From the NCBI RefSeq assembly GCF_029210495.1, contig NZ_JARGDK010000001.1:1-64000 (forward strand): DNA of 64,000 nucleotides. Reading direction: 5' to 3'. The notes beneath the pieces were generated by a model. It saw nothing but the letters and a program-made list of their open reading frames with translations, had not been told where the DNA came from and made no database searches. Within the stretch, counting starts at the first letter, position 1. Each line of letters begins with the position of its first letter. This document shows positions 52,467-60,552 of the stretch, one piece after another. This DNA is from Pseudothioclava nitratireducens (GTDB lineage: Bacteria > Pseudomonadota > Alphaproteobacteria > Rhodobacterales > Rhodobacteraceae). A program made the position numbers and the translations under genes.

Positions 52467-53071
52467 TGGCCGATCACCTCATCCATGATCGCGGCGATAT
52501 CCGTGGCCATCGCCTCGGCGGTGGTGCCATGTGGATAGCGTTTGATCAGCATCCCGTCGGGGCCAAGAAACGCGATCGAAGCCGTGTGGTCGATCGAATA
52601 ACGATCGGGCTGCGCGGGGTCGGGGATGTGGATTTCGTAGCGGGCGTTGAACGCCTTCACCATATGATCGGTATAGGCCTTGGGTCCGCGCAGCGCGATG
52701 ATCCGCTCATGGAAGAAACCGGTATAGTCGCGCAGCAGTTTGGCGGTGTCGCGCTCGGGGTCCACGGTGACGAAGATCGGCGCGATCCCGTCGGCCTTGT
52801 CGCCCAACAGGTCGAGCGCATCCGCCATCGTCGCAAGCGAGGTCGGGCACACATCCGGGCAGCCGGTATAGCCAAAGTAGATCAGCGCAAAGCGGCCCTG
52901 AAAATCCTCGTTGGTCTGCACATTGCCATAGACATCTTCCATCATGAAGCGGCGCTGCATCGGCGTATCCGTGCCGGCCTCCGGTTCGAGATCGGCATGT
53001 TGCGCCATGAGCGGTCCGACCGTGAGCGCGGTCAGCGCGGCGGCGATCAGCATCGTTCTGCGGGTGAGCAT
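52463..53071 (-). CDS. SCO1/SenC family copper chaperone
   Basis: A 202-residue exported SCO protein with the copper-binding CPDVCP motif (Cys71, Cys75) and a conserved His in DHTASIAFLGPDG. SCO proteins load copper into CuA centres. First gene of the sco-tlpA pair, preceded by an NNR box at 58 bases, and thus part of the denitrification regulon. Confidence 0.92.
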   Translation of the reverse strand: MLTRRTMLIAAALTALTVGPLMAQHADLEPEAGTDTPMQRRFMMEDVYGNVQTNEDFQGRFALIYFGYTGCPDVCPTSLATMADALDLLGDKADGIAPIFVTVDPERDTAKLLRDYTGFFHERIIALRGPKAYTDHMVKAFNARYEIHIPDPAQPDRYSIDHTASIAFLGPDGMLIKRYPHGTTAEAMATDIAAIMDEVIGQ

Positions 53072-53129
53072 TCTGAACGGTCCTTTTTCAAATCCTGAGG
53101 CAATCTAGGCGGCGAATCCACGATCTGCC

Positions 53130-53143
53130 TTGACTTTGGTCAG
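53130..53143. promoter_or_regulatory. NNR/FNR box between sco and the symporter gene
   Basis: TTGAC-TTTG-GTCAG lies 58 bases from the sco ATG and 55 bases from the divergent symporter-family ATG, nearly symmetric, so either or both genes could be activated. Confidence 0.7.
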
Positions 53144-53198
53144 AGAGACCGCGCCGCAGCCCGGCCCATTCTTCCGGCACCAAACCGGAGAACCGCGC

Positions 53199-54065
53199 AT
53201 GTCCAGCCTGATTCAGATTTTTCTGCCCGCCGCGATGATGGTGCTGATGCTCGCGCTGGGGCTACGGCTGCGGCCCTCGGAGCTGGGGCGCGCCTTTCGC
53301 AACCTCCGCGCCTATGGCACCGGGCTTGCCGTGCAGCTGATCGGGCTGCCGCTGCTGGCCTTCGGGATCGCGAAAGCGCTCGATCTCTCCGCGCCGCTGA
53401 CGCTCGGGCTGATGCTTGTCGCGGCCAGTCCGGGGGGCGTGACCTCGAATTACGTGGCGCTGCTGGCGCGCGGGTCCGTGGGGCTTTCCGTAGCGATGAC
53501 GTTGACCACATCGCTGATCGCACCGCTTTCACTGCCGCTTGTGCTGGTGACGGCGGGCGTGGCTGCACCGGACCCCGCGCAGCTTTGGAAAATCTCGATG
53601 GGGATGACCACCGTCGCTCTCGTTCCGCTGCTGATCGGGATCGCGCTGTGCTGGCTTTGGCCGCTTGGGGCGGAGCGCGCGCGGCGGCTTCTTGATCCAC
53701 TGGCCAAGGCGCTGTTCGCGCTGATGGTGCTTGCGACCTTCGCACAGAACTGGGGGGCGATGCGCGAGGCCTTTGCCGAGGCCGGTCTTGCGGTGACGCT
53801 GCTGGCCATCGGCGCGCCGCTGCTGGCGCTTGGAGCCGGGCGCGGCGCAGGCCTGAGCCTGCCGCAGATCCGCACCGTGATGACCGAGGCGTCTTTGCAG
53901 AACGTGGCGATCACGATCTTCGTGGCGACACAATTGCTTGGCATGCCGGCATTGGCCATTCCGGGCCTGATCTATGCGGTGCTGATGAATGTCGTGGCGC
54001 TCGCCCTGATCGGACAGGCCCAGCTCGGCGGGTTTGGCCCCTCTGCGCAGACCCATCGGGGCTAG
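53199..54065 (+). CDS. Bile acid:sodium symporter family transporter
   Basis: A 288-residue membrane protein with eight to ten helices and the BASS family pattern (GLMLVAASPGGVTSNYVALLARG near 83-105, shown in part). Members transport organic anions, not necessarily bile acids; the substrate here is unknown. The ATG at 53199 follows CCGGAGAA. Shares its promoter region and NNR box with sco. Confidence 0.88.
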   Translation: MSSLIQIFLPAAMMVLMLALGLRLRPSELGRAFRNLRAYGTGLAVQLIGLPLLAFGIAKALDLSAPLTLGLMLVAASPGGVTSNYVALLARGSVGLSVAMTLTTSLIAPLSLPLVLVTAGVAAPDPAQLWKISMGMTTVALVPLLIGIALCWLWPLGAERARRLLDPLAKALFALMVLATFAQNWGAMREAFAEAGLAVTLLAIGAPLLALGAGRGAGLSLPQIRTVMTEASLQNVAITIFVATQLLGMPALAIPGLIYAVLMNVVALALIGQAQLGGFGPSAQTHRG

Positions 54066-54176
54066 GGCGCGCATCCTGCCCCTGTTCAACACGCCCGTCC
54101 TGCATTAGAAAGCTGCGACCCCGGTCCGGCGCAGCCGCGCCCCCGGCCCTTTGCGAACAGCCAGACGGATACCGAC

Positions 54177-56012
54177 ATGCCCCATTACCGTTCCCGCAAA
54201 TCCACCCATGGCCGCAACATGGCGGGCGCCCGCGGCCTGTGGCGCGCAACCGGCATGACCGACAGCGATTTCGGCAAGCCGATCATCGCGGTTGTGAACT
54301 CGTTCACGCAATTCGTACCCGGCCACGTCCACCTCAAGGATCTTGGCCAGATGGTCGCGCGCGAGATCGAGAAGGCGGGCGGCGTCGCCAAGGAGTTCAA
54401 CACGATCGCGATCGACGACGGCATCGCGATGGGCCATGATGGCATGCTCTACTCGCTGCCCTCGCGCGAAATCATCGCGGACTCGGTCGAATACATGGTC
54501 AATGGCCACTGCGCGGATGCGATGGTCTGCATCTCGAACTGCGACAAGATCACGCCCGGCATGATGATGGCGGCGATGCGGCTCAACATCCCGGTGATCT
54601 TCGTCTCGGGCGGGCCGATGGAAGCGGGTAAGGACGGCGCCGAGATCGTTGGCCACGACCTCGATCTGGTCGATGCGATGGTCGCCGCCGCCGATGACAA
54701 ATACACCGACGAGGAAGTCCTCGCGATCGAGAAGTCGGCCTGCCCGACCTGCGGGTCGTGCTCGGGCATGTTCACCGCCAACTCGATGAACTGTCTGGCC
54801 GAGGCGCTTGGCCTCGCGCTGCCGGGCAATGGCTCGATGCTGGCTACGCATGCAGACCGCAAGGCGCTATTCCTCGAAGCGGGCCGCAAGATCGTCGAGA
54901 TCACCAAGGCGCATTACGAGGGCAACCAGCCGGGCCTGCTGCCGCGTGAGATTGCCACCTATCAAGCCTTTGAAAACGCGATGAGCCTCGACATCGCCAT
55001 GGGCGGCTCGACCAACACGGTGCTGCACCTGCTGGCCATCGCCCATGAGGGCAAGGTCGATTTCACCATGGCCGATATGGACCGCCTGTCGCGCAAGGTG
55101 CCCTGCCTCTCGAAGGTCGCGCCCGCCAAGCAGGACGTGCATATGGAAGACGTGCATCGCGCGGGCGGCATCATGGCGATCCTCGGGGAATTGCACCGTG
55201 GCGGGCTCTTGCATGGCGATGTGCGCACTGTTCATTCCGACACGCTGGCCGAGGCCATCGCCAAATGGGACGTGATGACCGCGAACGACCCCAAGGTCGA
55301 GGAGTTCTATCGCGCAGCGCCGGGTGGTGTGCGCACCACGCAGGCCTTCTCGACCGAAAACCGCTACAAGGAGCTGGACCGCGACCGCGCAAAGGGTGTG
55401 ATCCGCTCGGTCGAACATGCCTTCTCGAAGGACGGCGGGCTGGCGGTGCTTTACGGCAATATCGCGCTCGACGGCTGCATCGTGAAAACCGCCGGCGTGG
55501 ACGAGTCGATCCTGAAATTCTCGGGCCCGGCGAAGGTGTTTGAATCGCAAGACGACGCGGTCTCGGGCATCCTGACCGGCAAGGTCACCGAGGGCGAAGT
55601 GGTGGTGATCCGCTACGAAGGCCCGCGTGGCGGACCGGGCATGCAGGAAATGCTCTACCCGACCTCGTATCTGAAATCGAAGGGCCTTGGCGCAAAATGC
55701 GCGCTGCTCACCGACGGGCGTTTCTCGGGCGGCACCTCGGGCCTCTCGATCGGGCACGTCTCGCCCGAAGCTGAGGAAGGCGGGCTGATCGGGCTCGTGG
55801 AAACCGGCGACCTGATTGAGATCGACATCCCGAACCGCACGATCAACCTCGCCGTGACCGAGGACGTCCTGGAGGCGCGCCGCGCCGCCAAGGGGCCTCT
55901 GCCCTGGGCACCCGCCAAGCCGCGCCCGCGCGCCGTTTCGACCGCGCTCAAGGCCTATGCGATGCTGGCCTCCTCGGCGGCCAAGGGCGGGGTCCGTATC
56001 CTGCCGGAGTGA
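54177..56012 (+). CDS. ilvD: Dihydroxy-acid dehydratase
   Basis: Iron-sulfur dehydratase that forms the 2-oxo acids of valine and isoleucine synthesis. The 611-residue length is normal for the E. coli-type enzyme. It has [10 protein letters not shown] and [20 protein letters not shown] with cluster cysteines, and the C-terminal [20 protein letters not shown]. Stands alone and ends at a strong terminator. Confidence 0.97.
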   Translation: MPHYRSRKSTHGRNMAGARGLWRATGMTDSDFGKPIIAVVNSFTQFVPGHVHLKDLGQMVAREIEKAGGVAKEFNTIAIDDGIAMGHDGMLYSLPSREIIADSVEYMVNGHCADAMVCISNCDKITPGMMMAAMRLNIPVIFVSGGPMEAGKDGAEIVGHDLDLVDAMVAAADDKYTDEEVLAIEKSACPTCGSCSGMFTANSMNCLAEALGLALPGNGSMLATHADRKALFLEAGRKIVEITKAHYEGNQPGLLPREIATYQAFENAMSLDIAMGGSTNTVLHLLAIAHEGKVDFTMADMDRLSRKVPCLSKVAPAKQDVHMEDVHRAGGIMAILGELHRGGLLHGDVRTVHSDTLAEAIAKWDVMTANDPKVEEFYRAAPGGVRTTQAFSTENRYKELDRDRAKGVIRSVEHAFSKDGGLAVLYGNIALDGCIVKTAGVDESILKFSGPAKVFESQDDAVSGILTGKVTEGEVVVIRYEGPRGGPGMQEMLYPTSYLKSKGLGAKCALLTDGRFSGGTSGLSIGHVSPEAEEGGLIGLVETGDLIEIDIPNRTINLAVTEDVLEARRAAKGPLPWAPAKPRPRAVSTALKAYAMLASSAAKGGVRILPE

Positions 56013-56031
56013 TCGCAGATCACGGAATTGC

Positions 56032-56061
56032 AAAGGCCGCGTCCCCGGGCGCGGCCTTTTG
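56032..56061. terminator. Bidirectional terminator between ilvD and the VOC gene
   Basis: Hairpin with arms AAAGGCCGCG and CGCGGCCTTTT around CCCC/GGG, with T residues on the plus strand and A residues before it. It ends both convergent genes. Confidence 0.85.
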
Positions 56062-56063
56062 CG

Positions 56064-56459
56064 TTAAAGATAGCGCCCGCCGCGTTCGAGCACTTCGATC
56101 TGGTAGCCGTCGGGGTCGGCGATGAAGAAGAACCGGGCGATCACGTCGCCAGCCGGAGCGAAATCCACGATCTTGCGCGGAGCCAGACCCGCCGCCTCTA
56201 ACCGCGCATGCTCCGCCGCCACATCCGCGACTGAAACCGCCAGATGCCCGTAGCCGTCGCCTTGGTTATAGGGCTCCGTCCGGCCTTTGTTGACGGTCAG
56301 TTCCAGCTCGAACGCACTCTCAGGATTGGACAGGTAGATCAGTGTGAATTCGGGGAAATCCAGCCGTTCCGCCACACTTAACCCAAAGGCCGCCTCGTAG
56401 AAGGCGAGCGAGCGCGCCTCGTCCAGAACGCGGATCATGGAATGGATCATCTTGGCCAT
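56064..56459 (-). CDS. VOC-family protein, lactoylglutathione lyase-like
   Basis: A 131-residue protein of the vicinal-oxygen-chelate superfamily resembling glyoxalase I (IHSMIRVLDEARSLAFYEAAF near the start, YGHLAVSVADV in the middle, ADPDGYQIEVLERG at the end). The metal-binding His and Glu positions appear present. Its activity on methylglyoxal-glutathione adduct is likely but not certain. The ATG at 56459 has an AGGAGAG site; the upstream frame crosses the tRNA gene. Confidence 0.88.
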   Translation of the reverse strand: MAKMIHSMIRVLDEARSLAFYEAAFGLSVAERLDFPEFTLIYLSNPESAFELELTVNKGRTEPYNQGDGYGHLAVSVADVAAEHARLEAAGLAPRKIVDFAPAGDVIARFFFIADPDGYQIEVLERGGRYL

Positions 56460-56529
56460 AATGCTCTCCTGTTTGGCACAGGCTAAGCGCGCGCCGGAAG
56501 CGCTGCAAGCGACCATGAATGGAGGGAGA

Positions 56530-56606
56530 TGGTACCGCCTCCCCGGCTTGAACGGGGGACCTCTGGATCCACAATCCAGCGCTCTAACCAACTGAGCTAA
56601 GGCGGC
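56530..56606 (-). tRNA. tRNA-His (anticodon GTG)
   Basis: Cloverleaf of 74 bases plus CCA on the minus strand. Anticodon loop TTGTGGA gives GTG, with stem CTGGA/TCCAG. The gene lacks the extra G at -1 and has A as discriminator, the known alphaproteobacterial tRNA-His form. Confidence 0.95.
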
Positions 56607-56761
56607 ACTGCGCGCGGATTTAGCCCTCCGGGGCGCGGATTGCAAGAGCGGTTTTCACCCTTCGCGCCCGGAAAATGCGCGCGAGAGCGCTGTGCTCTTG
56701 TGCGGGCGCGGCCAAAAGGCTACGCCCGAAACAGTCAACGGCCCGCGCATAGGAGGCGATC

Positions 56762-56959
56762 ATGGGGATCAACAAAGAGAGCGACATCGCGGCGAATCTG
56801 CAAATCGGCCCGACCTCGCAGGGCATGGTGCGGATCTATGTGGAAGGGGATGGGATCGAGCTGCCGCTCGACTTCGACCCGGAAGAGGCCGAAGAGATCG
56901 CCGAAGAGTTGATGGCCGCCGCCGAGACCGCACGCATGATGGCCAAGAAGGGCCGCTAA
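56762..56959 (+). CDS. Small acidic protein, DUF6324-like
   Basis: A 65-residue acidic cytoplasmic protein with no signal peptide, membrane helix or cofactor motif. It has a short beta-rich part (GMVRIYVEGDGIELPLDF) and a C-terminal helix (PEEAEEIAEELMAAAETARM). It resembles small conserved Rhodobacterales proteins that I believe are named DUF6324; this is from memory. A good AGGAGG site precedes the ATG. Function unknown. Confidence 0.7.
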   Translation: MGINKESDIAANLQIGPTSQGMVRIYVEGDGIELPLDFDPEEAEEIAEELMAAAETARMMAKKGR

Positions 56960-56965
56960 GCGCGT

Positions 56966-57418
56966 CTAGTCCTCGGGCAGGATCGGCAGGCGCGGATCGT
57001 TCGCAACCTGAAGCCGATGCGCCGCGCGACGCGCGAAATCAAGCGTGAGCGCCTTGCGCCGCGCGGGGGCGAGTTTGCTGAGCGGCGCCTCGCGCAGCAT
57101 CTCTGCCCCGAAGCCATCCGCGATGAACAACCCCGTTTCCGGCGGCAAAAGATCAGTTGGAAACTCTGCATCGACCGCCCAGAAATAGCGGTCGCACCAG
57201 TCGAGATAACCCTGCCATTTCCGGTCTGACTGAAAATCCGCACGGCAGGATTTGCACTCGACGATCCAGATCTCGCCCTTGGGTCCCAACGCCATGAGAT
57301 CTGCGCGCAGCCGCGGTCGCAGCGGCATCTCGGCGACGCTCGCCATACCATAGCCCCGCAGCGCACGGGCCACGCCGCGCGCGAGGATTTGTCCGGGTTG
57401 AAGGTCACTCAGGCTCAT
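56966..57418 (-). CDS. mmcB: MmcB family DNA repair protein
   Basis: A 150-residue protein of the MmcB family (formerly DUF2726-like nuclease fold), which in Caulobacter gives resistance to mitomycin C. The PD-(D/E)xK-type nuclease pattern is visible as RADLMALGPKGEIWIVECKS. A LexA-type box 12 bases upstream shows SOS control. Confidence 0.88.
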   Translation of the reverse strand: MSLSDLQPGQILARGVARALRGYGMASVAEMPLRPRLRADLMALGPKGEIWIVECKSCRADFQSDRKWQGYLDWCDRYFWAVDAEFPTDLLPPETGLFIADGFGAEMLREAPLSKLAPARRKALTLDFARRAAHRLQVANDPRLPILPED

Positions 57419-57429
57419 GCCGACAGCAT

Positions 57430-57444
57430 GAACAAAAAATGAAC
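57430..57444. promoter_or_regulatory. LexA (SOS) box before mmcB
   Basis: GAAC-N7-GAAC, read on the minus strand as GTTC-N7-GTTC, is the alphaproteobacterial LexA operator. It lies 12 bases upstream of the mmcB ATG, so repression probably blocks the promoter or start site directly. Confidence 0.85.
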
Positions 57445-57459
57445 AAATGTCGAGAGGGC

Positions 57460-57879
57460 TCAGGTAATCAGGACGTAGGCGAGCAAGATGCCATGCGCGA
57501 CCAGCACGAAGGCCACCGCCAGAGAGCCAAGATCCTTAGCGTGTTTCGCGGTGGACGAGCGCTCTGGCGAGATGCGGTCGGTGAGTTCCTCGATGGCCGT
57601 GTTGATCGCCTCGAAAGCGAAGCCGACAAGGCAAAGCAGCAGGAAGGCGATGATCTCAAACGGGCGCGCGCCCGCCCCGATATAGACCGGCAGCAAGAGT
57701 GCCGCCGCCAGAACCTGATGACGGAACGCGGTTTCTTGCCAGAGCCGCGCGGCCCCGTCGATCGAGTAGCGCGCGGCGGCCAGCACATGCGCGGGACCGC
57801 TCACGGGCGCGGGCGGAACTGCGCCTTCGGGCAGCGGCCCGCCCTGCGCGCTACGCGGACCTTCGGAGGGTTCGGTCAT
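57460..57879 (-). CDS. dgkA: Diacylglycerol kinase, DgkA type
   Basis: Small integral-membrane kinase that recycles diacylglycerol. The 139-residue product has an N-terminal extension of about 35 residues, three membrane helices, and the family motif FEAINTAIEELTDR with catalytic Glu. It follows the phosphoethanolamine transferase gene, whose reaction releases diacylglycerol when phosphatidylethanolamine is the donor, so the pair makes metabolic sense. Confidence 0.92.
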   Translation of the reverse strand: MTEPSEGPRSAQGGPLPEGAVPPAPVSGPAHVLAAARYSIDGAARLWQETAFRHQVLAAALLLPVYIGAGARPFEIIAFLLLCLVGFAFEAINTAIEELTDRISPERSSTAKHAKDLGSLAVAFVLVAHGILLAYVLIT

Positions 57880-57901
57880 CGAATGTCCTTTGCCTTCCCG
57901 C

Positions 57902-59554
57902 TCAGCCGATGGGCCCCTTGCAGGCGGCCACAAGATCATGGGCCGGGTCATGGGCGGCAGTGCGGATATCCATCATCCCGAGGATCGTATGGAACATGTA
58001 ATCCTGGCTCAAGGGCTGATCGGATTGCGCGGCGACGCAGGCGCTATCGAGCCCCATCGCATCGCGGTAGCCTTCGGAAAGCCAGATCTCCATCGGCACC
58101 TTGTATTGCACCTCGGGGGCAAGGAAACGCGGCGCGCCATGAAGGAAGAGGCCGCCCTCGCCCAAGCTCTCGCCATGATCTGACAGGAACAGCAACGCAG
58201 GCGCCACACGGTCCTGCGCAGCCTCAAGCTCGGCCATGGCCTGCGCCAGCACGTGATCGGTGAAGAGCAGCGTGTTGTCATAGGCGTTGGCGATTTCCTC
58301 TTCGGTGCAGGTGTTGAAATCCGCGCTCCGGCAGTCCGGGGTGAAGCGGCGGAAGTCGTCGGTGTAGCGCATGAAATAGGCGGGGCCGTGGCTGCCGATC
58401 ATGTGGAAGACCAGCACGGTGTCTTCGGTGATGGACGCGAGTTTCTCCCGCAGGATCGGCAGGAAGACCTCGTCGGTGCACTCGCCAGCCGCGCAGGCGA
58501 CGGGGTCGGCATCGGCACGGATGCGGCTGGACCCAGTTCGCGCGCCAATCCCTTGATCGCCGGTATTGTTGTCGATCCACTCGATCTTGACGCCGGCATG
58601 CGAGAGCACATCGAGCAGGTTCTCGCGGGAGCGGAAGCGGGTGGTGGAGAAGTCGCTCTCGGTAAGGTCGGAGAACATGCAGGGCAGCGAGACGGCGGTC
58701 GCGGTGCCGCAGCTTTCGACATTCGAGAAGTTGATGGCGCCCGCCGCAATCGTCTCGGGCGAGGTGTTACGCGCGTAGCCGTTGGCCCCCCAGTTCTGGG
58801 CGCGGGCGGTCTCACCGGCAAAGATCACGGTGACCACGGGCTTGCGCGCCGCGGCGAGCAGCGGGCCTTTTTGCGCATCGAGGCCAAGGGGTTCGACCTC
58901 GGTCTGCGCCGAGGCCAGCATCATCTTGCCATAGCGGTAGGCGCCCACGATCGGGGTGAGCGGCTGGTAGGCGTTCACGATATCCTTGCGCTCGCGCAGA
59001 AGCGAAGAAAAGGCTTTGAAATCAGTGATCAAGAGGCCCGGCACAAAGGCGAAGGACAGCAGGACACTCAGCGCCCAGATCACCAGATCGCGGCGCAGGG
59101 ACAGCGGCTTGATCCGCACGAGAAGGATCGCCAGCGCGGGCAACACGCCCCAGACCAGCATGTGCAGCGCATAGGGCAAGGTCACGAGATGACGCGCCTC
59201 GGTCACGGTCGTCTGCATGACGTTCTGGATCATGTCGCGGTTGATCGTCGCGCCGAGTTCGTCCTGATACCAGCTCGCCGCCGCGCCGATCAGGATCATC
59301 GTGATCAGCACCGGCTTTTGCAGCCAGCGCGGACCCAGCAGCGTGGCCACGAAAAGGGTCAGCGCCCAGAACGCCCCCGCGAGGATCACCATCTGCACCG
59401 GATGCCCGTCAAGCGCGCCCGAGAGCCGCCCCCACCAGGTGTTGTTGAACGCCGCGAGCATGAACAGCGTCGCGCCAACATTCAGAAATAACGGGGAAAT
59501 TTCGGGACGCGTGACTTTGGGAATATAGGTCTCGCTGCTCGGCATATCGGTCAT
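57902..59554 (-). CDS. Phosphoethanolamine transferase, EptA-like
   Basis: Membrane enzyme that adds phosphoethanolamine to lipid A or another surface sugar. The 550-residue product has five N-terminal membrane helices and a periplasmic alkaline-phosphatase-fold domain with the nucleophile Thr in NVESCGTATAVSLPCMFS, metal-site segments VFAGETARAQNWG (read VTVIFAGE...), LLFLSDHGESLGEGGLFLHG, and paired Cys residues. An MTDMP start gives two possible ATGs. Encoded with dgkA. Confidence 0.92.
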   Translation of the reverse strand: MTDMPSSETYIPKVTRPEISPLFLNVGATLFMLAAFNNTWWGRLSGALDGHPVQMVILAGAFWALTLFVATLLGPRWLQKPVLITMILIGAAASWYQDELGATINRDMIQNVMQTTVTEARHLVTLPYALHMLVWGVLPALAILLVRIKPLSLRRDLVIWALSVLLSFAFVPGLLITDFKAFSSLLRERKDIVNAYQPLTPIVGAYRYGKMMLASAQTEVEPLGLDAQKGPLLAAARKPVVTVIFAGETARAQNWGANGYARNTSPETIAAGAINFSNVESCGTATAVSLPCMFSDLTESDFSTTRFRSRENLLDVLSHAGVKIEWIDNNTGDQGIGARTGSSRIRADADPVACAAGECTDEVFLPILREKLASITEDTVLVFHMIGSHGPAYFMRYTDDFRRFTPDCRSADFNTCTEEEIANAYDNTLLFTDHVLAQAMAELEAAQDRVAPALLFLSDHGESLGEGGLFLHGAPRFLAPEVQYKVPMEIWLSEGYRDAMGLDSACVAAQSDQPLSQDYMFHTILGMMDIRTAAHDPAHDLVAACKGPIG

Positions 59555-59763
59555 GTCTCGCCTCTTTGGAGCGTTTGGACCGAGATGGCAGGGTGCGGGC
59601 GGGCGGGCTATGGTTTCTGGGGTGGAGTGGGGCGATCTGCAACCCGAGTTTGAGGCCCAAAATCAGCGGGAAACGGCGGATTTGCGACCTTGCACGAAGG
59701 CCCCCCTTGTCGGCGCGCCCGCGCCCGCCTATCTGTGAACGCGGCGGTTACTGCTCTTCGCGT

Positions 59764-59925
59764 GCGAGGCCCTTTTCCAGTGGCCGATAAGCATTTCCGA
59801 GGGGGCTGGCTCTGTCGAGACCCTGGTCTCGTTACCTGGCACCCACCTGATTTAGTCAGGCTCTCGGGAAATTCACGCCTCCACGGTTGCTGTGGTTTCC
59901 GCCACCTTTTCCCCAAAATCCTCGC
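59764..59925 (+). ncRNA. Candidate structured RNA, 6S RNA-like
   Basis: The sequence can fold as one long branched hairpin. Closing stems are GCGAGG/CCTCGC (59764-59769 with 59920-59925) and GTGGC/GCCAC (59780-59784 with 59901-59905). A large central bubble follows, with a small hairpin CCAC/GTGG on its 3' side. Above it is a stem TTTCCGAG/CTCGGGAAA (59794-59801 with 59863-59871) and a top with two arms, CGAGAC-CCTG-GTCTCG and CCTGA-TTTAG-TCAGG. Size and central bubble resemble 6S RNA. G-U pairs favour the plus strand. Identity is unproven. Confidence 0.45.
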
Positions 59926-59936
59926 CAGATGCGCAG

Positions 59937-59955
59937 CCGCTTTGCAGGCGGTTTT
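59937..59955 (+). terminator. Weak terminator after the candidate RNA
   Basis: Short hairpin CCGC-TTTGCAG-GCGG followed by TTTT, 11 bases after the end of the candidate RNA. Only four base pairs, so support is modest. Confidence 0.35.
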
Positions 59956-60053
59956 GGGGTCGGTTTGCAAAGCTGGCTTTCGTCTGGTTTTGCGCCAGCT
60001 TTGCGCCAGATTATTGTCCGGCCAGAGCCGCGCAGCAAAGCGCCCCAAACGAC

Positions 60054-60081
60054 AAAGCCCCCCGCGCGGCGGAGGGCCTTT
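60054..60081. terminator. Imperfect hairpin after the two-helix membrane protein gene
   Basis: AAAGCCCCCC and GGAGGGCCTTT can pair imperfectly around a GCGCG loop region. It lies just downstream of the gene ending at 60102 and has T/A tails on both strands. Confidence 0.45.
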
Positions 60082-60101
60082 AGCTCAGTTGTCAGATCGG
60101 A

Positions 60102-60440
60102 TCAGCGGCGGCGATGCACGCGGCGCGCGGGTTCGTCGGCGGGGACCGGGATCGCAACCATCTGTGCCGCATCGACCGAGGGGATCGCGTCGCGCTTGCC
60201 ACCGCCCGAGCCATCCTCGGGTTCGGCCATGCGCATGATGGCGATGCCGAATTGAACGCCCGCGAAAACGATCGTGTTGAACACGACCAGAAGCGCAATG
60301 GCGATATAGCCTATATCGGAGGTCGAGATCAGGTGCCAGAGGTTCGCCACGTTGAACCACAAGAGCAACCCGACAAAGGTCAGGGCCAGCCCGAAGCCGA
60401 TGAAGATGTTCTTGATATACAGGCGCACGAGTTCAGGCAT
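60102..60440 (-). CDS. Two-helix membrane protein of unknown function
   Basis: A 112-residue protein with two membrane helices, about 12-32 (NIFIGFGLALTFVGLLLWF) and 44-66 (IGYIAIALLVVFNTIVFAG), and a charged C-terminal tail rich in Gly, Lys and Arg. I do not recognise a family; the length and topology are loosely like LapA/DUF1049 proteins, but the motifs are missing. Alone between the candidate RNA region and nusB. Confidence 0.7.
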   Translation of the reverse strand: MPELVRLYIKNIFIGFGLALTFVGLLLWFNVANLWHLISTSDIGYIAIALLVVFNTIVFAGVQFGIAIMRMAEPEDGSGGGKRDAIPSVDAAQMVAIPVPADEPARRVHRRR

Positions 60441-60552
60441 GACGACTCCCCTTCATGTCACATTTATTAATGTAACGCAGATTCGTGTTAATCCAACGTG
60501 CAATCTCGCCGCAGGTGCGAAGGCGCGCGGGAAACCGCGCGCGGGCGATGGA
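60441..60552. promoter_or_regulatory. Promoter/terminator region between nusB and the membrane protein gene
   Basis: Contains the AT-rich palindrome ACATT-TATT-AATGT at about 60460-60473, upstream of the two-helix protein gene and possibly part of its promoter or an operator, and the hairpin GCGCGCGG-GAAA-CCGCGCGC at 60523-60542, which follows nusB and may terminate it. Confidence 0.5.

Larger units (their letters stand above)
59555..60101. other. 547-base intergenic region
   Basis: No credible protein gene is seen; open frames here have the composition of chance GC-rich frames. The region contains the candidate structured RNA at 59764-59925, a short terminator-like hairpin after it, and at its right end a hairpin downstream of the small membrane protein gene. 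Confidence 0.6.

Noticed and set aside
59764-59925. tmRNA, SRP RNA or RNase P RNA in the intergenic gap
   Set aside because: No tag-peptide reading frame, no GGTCAGGTCCGGAAGG SRP motif and no RNase P core motifs are present.
59608-60048. 146-residue minus-strand frame in the 547-base gap
   Set aside because: Low-complexity Arg/Pro-rich translation with no family, and it covers the strongly folded candidate RNA.
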